DNA of 64,000 bases from RUG11247 sp045649485 (GCA_045649485.1 JAZRPZ010000048.1:15714-79713), one strand, 5' to 3'; counted from the first letter of the stretch, positions 25,474-34,768 are shown. Made by a program: numbers and translations. The notes: generated by a model not told the origin, from the sequence alone.

Positions 25474-27075
25474 TTATTCGTTATAGTTATCGGGCAGGTC
25501 GTTTTCAAACAGTACCACGTCACCGGGTCTGCCCAGCTTTCTGAGTTCTTCGGTGGCTTCGGTCAGGTTGGAAACGGTGAAGATATGCTCCTCATCGAAT
25601 CCGGCTTCGATCATGCCGCTGCGGATGGGCTTCGTATGCTTGGGACCTACCAGTATTGCGTAATCTACCTTGCCGGGCATCTGTGCGCCGAAGGCATAGT
25701 TTATCTTGTCCTCGTGCTCGCCCTGCTCGACCATGCCGGGGGTGACGATTATCCTGCGTCCGCTGGTGAAGCCGGAAAGCACGTTCAGCGCCTCAGCAGA
25801 GCCGGAAGGATTGGAATTGAAAGCATCGTCGATTACGGTTATCTGGCCGGGGATGAGCTGCAGCCTGTGCTCAACGGGCTCGATGCGGCGGATACCGCGG
25901 GCTATCTCCTCCATGGTAAGACCCAGCCTGCGTGCAACGGAAGCTGCAAGGGCAATGTTCTGGATATTATGCTTGCCGAGCAGTCTGGTATGGCAGCGGG
26001 TGTAAGTACCGTCAGAGCAGGTCAGAGTGAACTTGCTGCCCTGATTATCAACCTGTACATCGCTGATGAGCATGTGAGGCTTGCGGTTTGCATCGTATGC
26101 GATACGGTACTTTTCCTTGTCACACTTCATGAACAGCCTGTCGCAGAACTCACCGTCGGAAGCAAAGAAGCCGACGCCGTCTGCGGGCAGTCCTTCCATG
26201 ATCTCATTTTTGGTATTTACTATGTTATTGATGGAACCGAAGGTCTCCAGATGCTGGGGACCTATGGAGGTCAGCATGGCATACTTGGGATGCACCAGCT
26301 CAACCATTTCCTTTATGTCTCCAACATGGCGCGCGCCCATCTCGGCAATGAACACCTGATGACTGCGCTGCAACTGGTTATTTACGATAGAAGAAACACC
26401 CATGGGGGTATTGAAGCTGGAAGGCGTTGCAAGCACATTATACCTTACGGAAAGGATATCGCGCAGGGCAAACTTGGTGGAAGTCTTGCCGTAGCTTCCG
26501 GTGATGCCGATCTTAATAAGATCATCGCGCTCGTTCAGCTTCTGCTGAGCGGATTTGAAGAAGCCCGCATTGATGTGCTTTTCAACAGGTTCCTCAATAT
26601 ATTCAGCCGCATATACAAGATATGCAATAAGTGCATACACCAGATACGGAGGCAGATTGATGAAAGATACGATCGTGCAGGTTATGAGAGTAAGTATGCA
26701 CAGCGCGGCATACAGCCTCTTTGCACGCTTGGTCATGACGAGGGGCTTCTTGGCAGGCGCATTTTTTGCGCGGATCATAAGCAGCGCGCTCATTGCCGCA
26801 AACAGCACCATAACTATTACGGTGGCAATAGTTCCCCTGTGTTCCGTGATGCCGGAAGTAATGGGATTGATAAGCACGGGCATGACATAATCAAGCACGG
26901 TAAACACAACGCCGATAAGCACGGTGGAACGCATTATCTTATCGAAATTGCGCGAAAGCCAGCGCTGATAGCCGGGCAGCTGATAGCTTTCCAGCTGCAG
27001 CATGTGTATATAATGACGTGCGCCGATAGCACAGCATGCCGCGACGATCACGATTTCAATCCATTTAAGAATCAT
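25474..27075 (-). CDS. murF: MurF-like D-alanyl-D-alanine-adding ligase with membrane N-terminus
   Basis: 533 residues. The first 150 or so contain about four membrane helices, absent from classical MurF. The Mur ligase core begins near residue 185: P-loop GITGSYGKTSTKF, EMGARHVGDIKEM near 260, a conserved His in GPQHLETFG near 288, AxNxxN-like LLGKHNIQNIALAA near 383 and DDAFNSNPSGSAEAL near 428, which is typical of MurF. It adds D-Ala-D-Ala to UDP-MurNAc-tripeptide. It sits directly upstream of ddl, which makes its dipeptide substrate, and 13 nt after the hydrolase gene. Confidence 0.85.
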   Translation of the reverse strand: MILKWIEIVIVAACCAIGARHYIHMLQLESYQLPGYQRWLSRNFDKIMRSTVLIGVVFTVLDYVMPVLINPITSGITEHRGTIATVIVMVLFAAMSALLMIRAKNAPAKKPLVMTKRAKRLYAALCILTLITCTIVSFINLPPYLVYALIAYLVYAAEYIEEPVEKHINAGFFKSAQQKLNERDDLIKIGITGSYGKTSTKFALRDILSVRYNVLATPSSFNTPMGVSSIVNNQLQRSHQVFIAEMGARHVGDIKEMVELVHPKYAMLTSIGPQHLETFGSINNIVNTKNEIMEGLPADGVGFFASDGEFCDRLFMKCDKEKYRIAYDANRKPHMLISDVQVDNQGSKFTLTCSDGTYTRCHTRLLGKHNIQNIALAASVARRLGLTMEEIARGIRRIEPVEHRLQLIPGQITVIDDAFNSNPSGSAEALNVLSGFTSGRRIIVTPGMVEQGEHEDKINYAFGAQMPGKVDYAILVGPKHTKPIRSGMIEAGFDEEHIFTVSNLTEATEELRKLGRPGDVVLFENDLPDNYNE

Positions 27076-27088
27076 AAAGTCACCTCAG

Positions 27089-27862
27089 TTATTTCAGGAA
27101 TTCCCTTGCAATGGCGATGAAGCGGGCATACTGTTCCACGAATGCGAAGTGGCTGCCGCCTTCGAATCTGATAAGCGCGGCGTCTGCCATTTCCTTTTCC
27201 ATCTTCTCGCCCATCCAGATGGGAGTTGCCGTATCGTTTTCGCCCCATATGAGCAGCGCAGGGTTCTTTATCTTCTCAAGGCAATAGGAAAGATCCTGCT
27301 TGAGCACCCTGTTGAAGGTCTGCCTCATGGAAGGCGTAAGCGCCCTGTAATCCGCAGAACCGAATTTCTGTATAAGCGCTTCTCTCCACTTATCCACGCT
27401 CTTGCCGAATACCGCGCGGGTAACAGCGTTATCCGCCATGGTACGCAGCATCTTATATACACGGGTACGCATGCTCAGCTTGCCGCTGGGCCTGTTGGGT
27501 ATACCTGCGCAGCCGGTGAGCAGCAGCCTGCCCAATGCACCGGGATGCTCCGCCGCAAGATACAGCGTCACACGTCCGCCGAAAGAATGGGCAATAACGT
27601 CCGCGCCCAAAAAGCCTTCCTTTTCAAGAAGCGCATAGGTAAGCTCGGCAAATTCGGTAACCTCCCATGCCGCAGGAGGCTCGGGGCTCTTGCCATGACC
27701 CGGGAAATCCACCGCCAGCACGCAGTGGTCGGAAGAAAGATCCCTCATTATGGGAGCCATGGTATCTATATTGCAGCCCCATCCATGCAGCAAAACAAGC
27801 GGCTTGCCATTCTCGCCCAGCCGCTCATAGTGCATAACAGCGCCGTTAAGTTCAAAATCCAT
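27089..27862 (-). CDS. Alpha/beta hydrolase
   Basis: 257 residues. Oxyanion-hole motif LLHGWGCN near residue 25, nucleophile Ser in AHSFGGRV near 93, Asp in GENDTATP near 207 and His in GGSHFAF near 235 form the catalytic triad of the alpha/beta hydrolase superfamily. No signal peptide. Substrate unknown. It is the first gene of the hydrolase-murF-ddl operon and has a consensus promoter and a GGAGAG site, so it is probably regulated together with cell-wall precursor synthesis. Confidence 0.85.
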   Translation of the reverse strand: MDFELNGAVMHYERLGENGKPLVLLHGWGCNIDTMAPIMRDLSSDHCVLAVDFPGHGKSPEPPAAWEVTEFAELTYALLEKEGFLGADVIAHSFGGRVTLYLAAEHPGALGRLLLTGCAGIPNRPSGKLSMRTRVYKMLRTMADNAVTRAVFGKSVDKWREALIQKFGSADYRALTPSMRQTFNRVLKQDLSYCLEKIKNPALLIWGENDTATPIWMGEKMEKEMADAALIRFEGGSHFAFVEQYARFIAIAREFLK

Positions 27863-27896
27863 CGGTCACTCTCCGGTCAGATTTCTGCTATTATAT

Positions 27897-27925
27897 ATTG
27901 TAGCGCATGCCGCAGGATATGTCAA
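27897..27925 (-). promoter_or_regulatory. Sigma-A promoter of the hydrolase-murF-ddl operon
   Basis: Minus strand TTGACA (27925-27920), 17-bp spacer, TACAAT (27902-27897). Confidence 0.85.
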
Positions 27926-27933
27926 ATCCCGCA

Positions 27934-28422
27934 TCATTCGGCAACCGCGAAGGGATCGTTTTCAGGATGACCCTCCGGCAGATGCTCCAGACCCATCAGC
28001 AGCGCATCCTCCTGATTGTCTTCATAATAGCGTTTGCGGTAGCCGACATCCACAAAGCCGAAGCTGTGATACAATGCCTGAGCCACCTTATTGGAACGGC
28101 GTACTTCAAGAGTCATCCATATCATGCCGCTGTCTGCAGCCAGCTGAATGAGTCTTTCCATAAGCGCCTTGCCTATGTGTTTGCCGCGCATATCCTTGCG
28201 CACAGCAACATTGGTTACATGGGCCTCATCAATTATGAGCCACATGCCGGCGTAGCCGATAACTTCGCCGTCCTTGCGCGCAACAAGATAACGCGCGCAG
28301 GCATTTTCAAGTTCACCCTCTATGGCCTGACGGGACCATGGCACATTGAAGGATTCGACCTCAATTGCGTGCATTCCGTCCACATCAGCTTTGGTCATAA
28401 GGGAAATTTCGTAATCAGCCAT
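27934..28422 (-). CDS. rimI: Ribosomal protein S18-alanine N-acetyltransferase
   Basis: 162 residues, GNAT fold: NVAVRKDMRGKHIGKALMERLI near residue 70-92 contains the acetyl-CoA motif (RGKHIG), and LEVRRSNKVAQALYHSFGFVDVGYRKRYY near 105-135 is the RimI signature. It acetylates the N-terminal alanine of ribosomal protein S18. It overlaps the end of tsaB by 8 bases and follows tsaE-tsaB, the common bacterial t6A/RimI gene order. TsaD is not in the window. Confidence 0.9.
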   Translation of the reverse strand: MADYEISLMTKADVDGMHAIEVESFNVPWSRQAIEGELENACARYLVARKDGEVIGYAGMWLIIDEAHVTNVAVRKDMRGKHIGKALMERLIQLAADSGMIWMTLEVRRSNKVAQALYHSFGFVDVGYRKRYYEDNQEDALLMGLEHLPEGHPENDPFAVAE

Positions 28423-29113
28423 TCTTCAGCTTCTCCATGCGTTCGCGCTCAGCCTGAGGTTTGCGCAGATATACGGGCGCAAGGGCATGGGCTTCAACCC
28501 ATTCATCCCTCTTCTGCTCAGCCAGCAGGCATACGGCATCCGCCCTCAGGGAAGTAAGGTTTGCCGGCGGTATGAACGCACGGTCTCCCAGTATGTTGCG
28601 CAGCTTTGCGGCATTTACACCAACACCGTCTCCCACGAAAGCGAGACGCTTGTCGACGGGCAGCTTTGCAATAAACTCTTCCAGCGCAATTGCGTCGTCT
28701 TCCAGCACTCTTACGGGATTTCCGCCCGCCATATCGAATGCGGCACAGTATACCTGGCCTCTGCGCGCATCCAGAATGGGACACACCACGCCGTCAAAGC
28801 CCGCCATGTTCATAGCAAGCGCTTCAAGAGCATGCACCGCAACACAGGGCTTGTTTGCCGCATGTGCAAATCCCTTTGCAGCACATACGCCTATGCGTAC
28901 GCCGGTGAAAGAACCGGGGCCGGCGACCACAGCGAACAGATCGATATCTGCACAGGTCATACCGGAGCCGGAAAGCACCTGGTCAACTGCGGTCATAATG
29001 GTCTGGGAATGGGTAAGACCGTGCTCCATGGCGATAAGATGGCGCACCTTGCCGTTTGCCGTCACGCAGCAGCCCGCTACGGGGCCGGATGTATCTATCG
29101 CAAGTATATTCAT
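28415..29113 (-). CDS. tsaB: tRNA threonylcarbamoyladenosine biosynthesis protein TsaB
   Basis: 232 residues from ATG 29113, inside the ATGA overlap with tsaE and preceded by GGAGG. ASKHA fold: MNILAIDTSGPVAGCCV at the N-terminus and VAGPGSFTGVRIGVCAAKGFAHA near residue 65-88 are diagnostic. TsaB is the scaffold partner of TsaD and TsaE in making t6A at position 37 of ANN-decoding tRNAs. The translational coupling on both sides (tsaE overlap 4 nt, rimI overlap 8 nt) supports a complex-forming operon. Confidence 0.92.
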   Translation of the reverse strand: MNILAIDTSGPVAGCCVTANGKVRHLIAMEHGLTHSQTIMTAVDQVLSGSGMTCADIDLFAVVAGPGSFTGVRIGVCAAKGFAHAANKPCVAVHALEALAMNMAGFDGVVCPILDARRGQVYCAAFDMAGGNPVRVLEDDAIALEEFIAKLPVDKRLAFVGDGVGVNAAKLRNILGDRAFIPPANLTSLRADAVCLLAEQKRDEWVEAHALAPVYLRKPQAERERMEKLKNG

Positions 29114-29568
29114 CCGTCGATCCTCCATGCATCCATTCCGGAAAGCACATTATCGGGTGCTTCCACCTCAATTATGCGCTCATCGTCATCATTTTCACTG
29201 CGCAGCACATTTACATAAACAGCGCCGGCAGGTTCCAGTTCGGCCATTTCGGGCCACTCCACTACGGCAATGCCGTCGCCGCCGATGTACTCCTGCAGTC
29301 CCGCCTGATAGAACTCATCCGGGTCATCCATGCGGTACAGATCGAAGTGATATACGTTGATATCGCCCTCGTAGGGTATCATCAGCACAAAAGTGGGGCT
29401 GGGCATAGGTCCGGTGATTCCGTGCGCGCCTGCGATGCCGCGTGCAACAACGGATTTTCCCGCACCCAGATCGCCGTTCAGCAGCACACAGTCGCCGGCT
29501 TTCAGACCGGCGCCCAGCGCGCTGCCAAAGACATATGTATCTTTTTCAGAAGTGGTTCTGAATTTCAT
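29110..29568 (-). CDS. tsaE: tRNA threonylcarbamoyladenosine biosynthesis ATPase TsaE
   Basis: 152 residues from ATG 29568 (GGAG 6 nt upstream). The P-loop LNGDLGAGKSVVARGI near residue 30, SPTFVLM near 62 and HFDLYRMDDPDEF near 82 (Walker B-like region with the invariant LYR) identify TsaE. It is the ATPase that drives turnover of the TsaBD t6A complex. It lies 19 nt after galK on the same strand and overlaps tsaB by ATGA. Confidence 0.92.
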   Translation of the reverse strand: MKFRTTSEKDTYVFGSALGAGLKAGDCVLLNGDLGAGKSVVARGIAGAHGITGPMPSPTFVLMIPYEGDINVYHFDLYRMDDPDEFYQAGLQEYIGGDGIAVVEWPEMAELEPAGAVYVNVLRSENDDDERIIEVEAPDNVLSGMDAWRIDG

Positions 29569-29587
29569 GATATCTCCAAACAACGGT

Positions 29588-30835
29588 TTATTTGATTACT
29601 ACAGCGCCCTCGGGACGTACTGCCAGAACAACGGAAGCGCCTTCGCCGAAGATGCTGTCCATGGTCTTGCGGTATTCGGCGGTCATTGCCTTGGGAACGA
29701 ATGCCAGAATGGTGCCGGCAAATCCGCCGCCATGGATACGCCATGCGCCCTTGCCGGAAAGCATGCGGCGGCTCATTTCCAGAGCCAGGCACATTTCCTG
29801 ATTATCGCTGTTGGCAACGTACAGATTCTGCAGCAGCTTCCAGCTGGATTCGCCGGATGCGATCTCGGCGGCGAAGAAGGCTTCGATATCGTCCTCGCGC
29901 AGAGCCTTTACTGCCTTCTCAACGCGTACGCACTCGTCTGCGAAGTGGAAAGCGCGCAGGATGGCGCGGTCGGTAACCTTATTCTTCAGCATAGGAACGG
30001 CAGCCATCAGTTCATCGCCGGTGATGCCGCAGAGAACTTCCTTGCCCATAGCTGCGGCAACGGACTTCATCTCGGAGGGGATAGCTGCGTAATCAGCGGT
30101 CAGGTTGCCGTGCTCGCCGCCTGCGGAAACAACAATAACATCATAGCCCTTTGCGCCAAAATCGTAGGAGATGGCTTCAACAACGGGCTTCTCGGGACCG
30201 AAATCGATGGTAACGAGACCGCCGACGGAGCTTGCCATCTGATCCATCAGACCGCAGGGCTTGCCGAAGAATACGTTCTCGGCATACTGGGAGATCTGGG
30301 CATTCAGCTGGGGATCGACCTTCCAGCCGTTGTACAGTGCATCGTAGATGGCTACCAGCAGTACTTCGAAAGCGGCAGAAGAAGAAAGACCGCTGCCCTT
30401 CAGTACGGTGGAAGTAACGCATGCGGAGAAACCGCCGATCTCATAACCCAGTTCCTTCATGCGGGCAGCAACGCCGCGGATAAGGGCCAGAGTGGTCTCG
30501 CGCTCGGAGGGCACAGGCTTCAGGGAGGAAAGATCTACCTTGAAGGGACGGGAATAACCGTCGGAATACAGTTCTACCTTCATATCATCACGGGGAGAAA
30601 CTGCAGCAACGGTATCGAGGTTTACGGCGGCTGCCAGCACGCGGCCCTTGTTGTGGTCGGTGTGATTGCCGTTGATCTCGGTACGTCCGGGAGCGGAAAC
30701 AAACTGAGTGGGCTCTGCGCCGAAGCGTGCGCGGAACTGCTCAGCCAGCTTTTCGTAGCGGGCAGTCTGATCAACGCCGGAATACAGGGCGTTCAGCTTT
30801 TCGGAATTATTCTTCATAACGGATACGACATCCAT
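29588..30835 (-). CDS. galK: Galactokinase
   Basis: 415 residues, GHMP kinase. The substrate signature near residue 50 is APGRTEINGNHTDHNKG (a variant of GRVNLIGEHTDYN), the ATP-binding motif GSGLSSSAAFE near 148 and the catalytic Asp lies in CGLMDQMAS near 193. The C-terminal GAWRIHGGGFAGTILAF is typical. It phosphorylates galactose at C1 in the Leloir pathway. GGAGG precedes the ATG at 30835. It is divergent from galT, with promoters back to back in 141 nt, and followed by tsaE. Confidence 0.92.
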   Translation of the reverse strand: MDVVSVMKNNSEKLNALYSGVDQTARYEKLAEQFRARFGAEPTQFVSAPGRTEINGNHTDHNKGRVLAAAVNLDTVAAVSPRDDMKVELYSDGYSRPFKVDLSSLKPVPSERETTLALIRGVAARMKELGYEIGGFSACVTSTVLKGSGLSSSAAFEVLLVAIYDALYNGWKVDPQLNAQISQYAENVFFGKPCGLMDQMASSVGGLVTIDFGPEKPVVEAISYDFGAKGYDVIVVSAGGEHGNLTADYAAIPSEMKSVAAAMGKEVLCGITGDELMAAVPMLKNKVTDRAILRAFHFADECVRVEKAVKALREDDIEAFFAAEIASGESSWKLLQNLYVANSDNQEMCLALEMSRRMLSGKGAWRIHGGGFAGTILAFVPKAMTAEYRKTMDSIFGEGASVVLAVRPEGAVVIK

Positions 30836-30876
30836 GGTAAGACACCTCCGCGGAAAATTTATATATCATCTATTGT

Positions 30877-30905
30877 ATTTTACCGCGCCCGTATTACATT
30901 AGCAA
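30877..30905 (-). promoter_or_regulatory. galK promoter
   Basis: Minus strand TTGCTA (30905-30900), 17-bp spacer, TAAAAT (30882-30877). It shares the short intergenic region with the galT promoter, so joint regulation is possible. Confidence 0.65.
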
Positions 30906-30927
30906 GGACAAATTAAAATCTTTACGA

Positions 30928-30956
30928 TTGACATGTGCCAAATTATGTAAGATAAT
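30928..30956 (+). promoter_or_regulatory. galT promoter
   Basis: TTGACA (30928-30933), 17-bp spacer, GATAAT (30951-30956). The leader is about 15-20 nt, ending in AAAAGGAG. Confidence 0.8.
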
Positions 30957-30977
30957 ATAATAAAAGGAGTGTGTGCC

Positions 30978-32495
30978 ATGCTTAAGCTTGCCACTGAAAA
31001 CATTTATCGTCTTGTAGACTTCGCTCAGGCGAAGGGTCTGGTATATCCTATCGACCGCGCATATGCGGTAAATCGTCTGCTGGAAGTCATGCAGCTTACC
31101 GCCCCTGAGCAGATCGAATACGTACCCGAAGAGATTCCCGAGACCGCTACCAAGTATCTCGAGAGTCTGGCTGATTGTGCCTTCCGTATGGGCAATATTT
31201 CCAACAGCAAGGAAAATCGCGATCTGTTCATGACCAAAGTTATGGGCGTGCTGACTCCCTCTCCCGCTGAAGTACGCGAAAAGTTCGTACAGCTGGAAAA
31301 GGCTTCCCCCGAAGCAGCCACCAAGTGGTTCTATCAGCTCTGCCGTGACAGCGACTACATCAAGGTAGACCGCATCGCAATGAATCAGCAGTTCTTTGCC
31401 GATTCTCCCGCAGGCAGGCTGGATATCACCATCAACCTCTCCAAGCCTGAGAAGGATCCCCGTGATATCGCCGCCCAGCGCATGATGCCTCAGACCAGCT
31501 ACCCCAAGTGCATGCTGTGCGTTGAGAACCCCGGCTACGCAGGCCGTATCGGCTTTCCCGCACGCCAGAATCACCGCGTGATCCCCGTGACCCTGCAGGG
31601 CAGCCAGTGGTTCATGCAGTATTCTCCCTATCTTTATTATAATGAGCACTGCATCGTATTCAACGAGAATCATGTGCCCATGTATATCTGCCACGATACC
31701 TTCGAGCGCCTGTTCGATTTCGTGACCCGTTTCCCCCACTATTTCATCGGCTCCAATGCAGACCTGCCTATCGTCGGCGGTTCCATTCTGAACCACGACC
31801 ACTTCCAGGGCGGAAACTACCGTTTCCCCATGGATGATGCAGCGGACCGCGTTCAGCTGAACTGCCCCGTAGAAGGCGTACGCGCCGCCATCATCGACTG
31901 GCCCATGACCTGCATCCGTCTGCGCGGCAAGGATCGCGTGAAGATGATCGAAGCAGCAGACATGATCCTCGACGCATGGCGCGGCTACTCCGATCCCGAG
32001 CGCGAGATCATCGCCGAGACCAAGGGCATCAAGCACAACACCGTCACCCCCATCCTCCGCATGGAAAACGGCGAGTGGAAGCTGGATCTGGTGCTGCGCA
32101 ACAATCTGACCAGCCTCGATCATCCCATGGGCATCTATCATCCCCATGAGGATCTGCACCACATCAAGAAGGAAAATATCGGCCTTATCGAGGTCATGGG
32201 TCTGTTCATCCTGCCCGGCCGCCTCGTAAACGAATTCGAAGGCCTCGCCAAGTATCTCACCGGCGAATCCGCCATCGACTTCATTCCCCGCGGCGATTCT
32301 CCCCTGCGCCAGCACTATTCCTGGATCAGCAAGATCGTCCGCAATGTTGGCAGCGAGCTCTCTTATGAGCAGGCCATGGAGACCCTCCATGCAGAACTCG
32401 GCATCAAGTGCGCACGCGTACTCGCCGATGCAGGCGTGTTCAAGGAGGACGCAGGCACTGTCAAGTTCCTGGAGACCCTCGGCTACAGCTGCTGA
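30978..32495 (+). CDS. galT: Galactose-1-phosphate uridylyltransferase, Firmicutes type
   Basis: 505 residues from ATG 30978, 9 nt after GGAG. The size and sequence fit the long Gram-positive GalT class: CMLCVENPGYAGRIGFPARQNHR near residue 175, NEHCIVFNENHVPM near 217, SNADLPIVGGSILNHDHFQGG near 262 (the HDH replaces the HPH active-site triad of type 1; the His is the uridylylated nucleophile) and LVLRNNLTS near 375. It exchanges UMP between UDP-glucose and galactose-1-phosphate. It is divergent from galK. No galE or transporter is in the window. Confidence 0.92.
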   Translation: MLKLATENIYRLVDFAQAKGLVYPIDRAYAVNRLLEVMQLTAPEQIEYVPEEIPETATKYLESLADCAFRMGNISNSKENRDLFMTKVMGVLTPSPAEVREKFVQLEKASPEAATKWFYQLCRDSDYIKVDRIAMNQQFFADSPAGRLDITINLSKPEKDPRDIAAQRMMPQTSYPKCMLCVENPGYAGRIGFPARQNHRVIPVTLQGSQWFMQYSPYLYYNEHCIVFNENHVPMYICHDTFERLFDFVTRFPHYFIGSNADLPIVGGSILNHDHFQGGNYRFPMDDAADRVQLNCPVEGVRAAIIDWPMTCIRLRGKDRVKMIEAADMILDAWRGYSDPEREIIAETKGIKHNTVTPILRMENGEWKLDLVLRNNLTSLDHPMGIYHPHEDLHHIKKENIGLIEVMGLFILPGRLVNEFEGLAKYLTGESAIDFIPRGDSPLRQHYSWISKIVRNVGSELSYEQAMETLHAELGIKCARVLADAGVFKEDAGTVKFLETLGYSC

Positions 32496-32516
32496 TAACC
32501 TTTCAGCAAATAATTT

Positions 32517-32550
32517 ATCCCGTGATGCTTACCGCATCACGGGATTTTTT
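32517..32550. terminator. Terminator between galT and the RluA gene
   Basis: Perfect 12-bp stem ATCCCGTGATGC / GCATCACGGGAT (32517-32528, 32534-32545) with a T6 tract on the plus strand. It also has a TAAATTATTT tail on the minus strand. Confidence 0.9.
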
Positions 32551-32553
32551 GTT

Positions 32554-33525
32554 CTATTTCTTTATGTACGCGGTTTCCTTCCTGGCCGCGATCTCCTCAA
32601 AGCCCCTGTGCAGACGCTTGACGCTGAAGGATTTGCCCTTGAGATATTCCAATACACCCGCGTCGGTTTTGAAATCAAACACCACCCGGTAAGAATACAG
32701 CTGCTGGAAATTGCTGGGATAGCGTTTGTTTATCTCCGCATCGCCGTACTGAGTATCACCGATAAGCGGATGTCCCGCAGCAGCAAACTGTGCGCGGATC
32801 TGATGGGTACGTCCGGTAAGCAATTCACATTCTACGAGTGATGCTCCACCGTCACTGCTTATGGTGCGGTAACGGGTGCAGGCCTCCTGTGCACCGGGAC
32901 CGGGCTTCGAAAGCACCTTTACCCGCTTGCCTTCTTTAAGGAGATATCCCCGCAGTTCGCCCTCTGCCGGATTCAACCTTCCTGCGCATGCACAGAGATA
33001 GAATTTCGACACTTCACGGTTCCTGATCTTCATATCCATCGCATGCAGTGCTTCGGAATTCTTCGCAGCGATAACTATGCCGCCGGTGAATCTGTCGATA
33101 CGGTTGCACAGCGCCGGTGCAAAACCCGTACCGTCGTATTCACCCTTCTGATAGAGATATGCCTGCACATGGGTCACAAGGGTATCGACCTTTTCTTCCT
33201 CATCGGGATGCACGCGGAGACCGGGACGCTTATCTATGAGCATGATATTCTCATCCTCATAAAGTACATCCATGCGCACGCGGAATCCCGCAAGCAGCTT
33301 GTTCTCCCTGGGCTTTTCTTCAAAAAATTCGTCGTTGATATAGGCGTTTACCACATCGCCGGCGGCAAGCACCGCGCCTTCCTTGGCAACCTTGCCGTTT
33401 ACGCGCACCCTCTTCAGTCTGAGAAACTTACGGACTGCGCCGAAGCTGAGTCCGGGCGCCACAGCAGGCAGCCATTTTTCCAGTTTTCGTCCGTTATCCT
33501 TTTGGCTTACAGTAAATTCTCGCAC
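32554..33525 (-). CDS. RluA family 23S rRNA pseudouridine synthase
   Basis: 323 residues beginning with GTG at 33525 (GGAGG 10 nt upstream). N-terminal S4-like RNA-binding domain (residues about 1-75, LRLKRVRVNGKVAKEG). The catalytic domain holds NRIDRFTGGIVIAAK near residue 140, with the catalytic Asp in the RxDR-xT/S-G motif, and LLTGRTHQIRAQFAAAGHPLIGD near 235. It isomerises uridine to pseudouridine in rRNA. The exact site (RluC- or RluD-type) is not deducible. It follows the AI-2E-type gene by 22 nt. Confidence 0.9.
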   Translation of the reverse strand: MREFTVSQKDNGRKLEKWLPAVAPGLSFGAVRKFLRLKRVRVNGKVAKEGAVLAAGDVVNAYINDEFFEEKPRENKLLAGFRVRMDVLYEDENIMLIDKRPGLRVHPDEEEKVDTLVTHVQAYLYQKGEYDGTGFAPALCNRIDRFTGGIVIAAKNSEALHAMDMKIRNREVSKFYLCACAGRLNPAEGELRGYLLKEGKRVKVLSKPGPGAQEACTRYRTISSDGGASLVECELLTGRTHQIRAQFAAAGHPLIGDTQYGDAEINKRYPSNFQQLYSYRVVFDFKTDAGVLEYLKGKSFSVKRLHRGFEEIAARKETAYIKK

Positions 33526-33547
33526 TTTCCGGCAACCTCCAGGCGTA

Positions 33548-34699
33548 TTATTCTGCGTTATCCCTTATCTCTTTTTTATCAAATATTGCCTGCTTGGCCA
33601 GCGCATACAGCACGGCGCACAGCGGCACACCCAGCAGCATGCCGGGGATTCCGGCGACATTTCCGCCTACGGTGACCGCTGCAAGAACGATAAGTCCCGG
33701 CAGTCCCATGGATTGTCCAACCACTCGGGGGTATATGAGATTACCCTCCAGCTGCTGCAGTATAAGTATGAAAGCAAGGAAGAATAAAGCTTCCACAGGA
33801 CTTACAATGAGTATCAGCAGCGCTGATATGCCTGCGCCTATCCACGCACCCATTATTGGCACCAACGCAGTGACGCCGATAAGCAGCGATACCACGGCCG
33901 CATAAGGGAAGCCGAATATCAGCATGCCGATGAAGCAAAGCACGCCCAGTATCACAGCTTCAAGCAGCTGACCTTTCACAAAATTATTGAAGCAATCGTA
34001 TGAAAGGCTGCATATCTCCAGTATCCGTTTGCAGCGTGCGGGCTTCATAAAACGCTTCAATGCGGCCTTGCTGAAACCGGCGATCTTTTCCTTGCATGCC
34101 AGCACGTAAATGGCAAATATCAGGCTAAGCACTATTCCCATAACGACATCCAGCACAGATGTGGTCACGTTCAGCGCAAAATCCGCAATCTCCATGTACT
34201 CACGCTTTATCAAGGCGAGCAGCTGATCAACTATCTCCTCCAGATATCCGGAAACACTGGCGATGCTTTCCTCTGCAACGCCTATGCGTTCAAGCAGCGC
34301 AGACAGCCACTCGGCAAAGCTTTCAGCCGAGCCGGGCAGATAACTTACCAGCTGTCCTATCATTTCGCCAATTGCCGGGATTATGCCCCACATTATCAGC
34401 ACGATAGCGCCAAGCATAAGCAGCAGCGTTATGATAATACCGAGTCCTCTGCTTATGGCATGGTTGAGTTTGTGCCTGCTGATAATTCCAAGCAGTTTTT
34501 CCACATAGACCATGCCCACATTCAGAACAAACGCCATGCACATGCCCAGCACCACAGGCGCGACATATCCCCAGAGTTTTTCAACGATATCCTTATATAT
34601 TACCGGCCGGTGCAGCAGCGTATAAAACAGCACCACAAATGCAGCTATTGCGATACCGGCCTTTATCGGACTCCTTACCGACTTACCATTTTCGTTCAT
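33548..34699 (-). CDS. AI-2E family (UPF0118/YdiK-like) membrane transporter
   Basis: 383 residues with about seven to eight membrane helices. The family pattern is present: an N-terminal helix pair, a long central amphipathic region (residues about 110-160), and the C-terminal signature GVTALVPIMGAWIGAGISALL near 280 with VVGQSMGLPGLIVLAAVTVGG near 325. Family members export or flip small molecules. Proposals include AI-2, sodium/proton exchange and polyprenyl lipids, so the substrate is left open. It lies upstream of the rluA-type gene on the same strand. Confidence 0.82.
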   Translation of the reverse strand: MNENGKSVRSPIKAGIAIAAFVVLFYTLLHRPVIYKDIVEKLWGYVAPVVLGMCMAFVLNVGMVYVEKLLGIISRHKLNHAISRGLGIIITLLLMLGAIVLIMWGIIPAIGEMIGQLVSYLPGSAESFAEWLSALLERIGVAEESIASVSGYLEEIVDQLLALIKREYMEIADFALNVTTSVLDVVMGIVLSLIFAIYVLACKEKIAGFSKAALKRFMKPARCKRILEICSLSYDCFNNFVKGQLLEAVILGVLCFIGMLIFGFPYAAVVSLLIGVTALVPIMGAWIGAGISALLILIVSPVEALFFLAFILILQQLEGNLIYPRVVGQSMGLPGLIVLAAVTVGGNVAGIPGMLLGVPLCAVLYALAKQAIFDKKEIRDNAE

Positions 34700-34768
34700 C
34701 CGGAAACCACCTATTCAAAAGCATATTGGCAGGCGGACATCAATGCTGCCCGCCTGCGCAAAATCATA

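Noticed and set aside
24352..27120. Antisense open frame of over 900 codons across ddl and murF
   Set aside because: Shadow of two clear ligase genes. The stop-free frame reflects the rarity of TTA, CTA and TCA codons in them.
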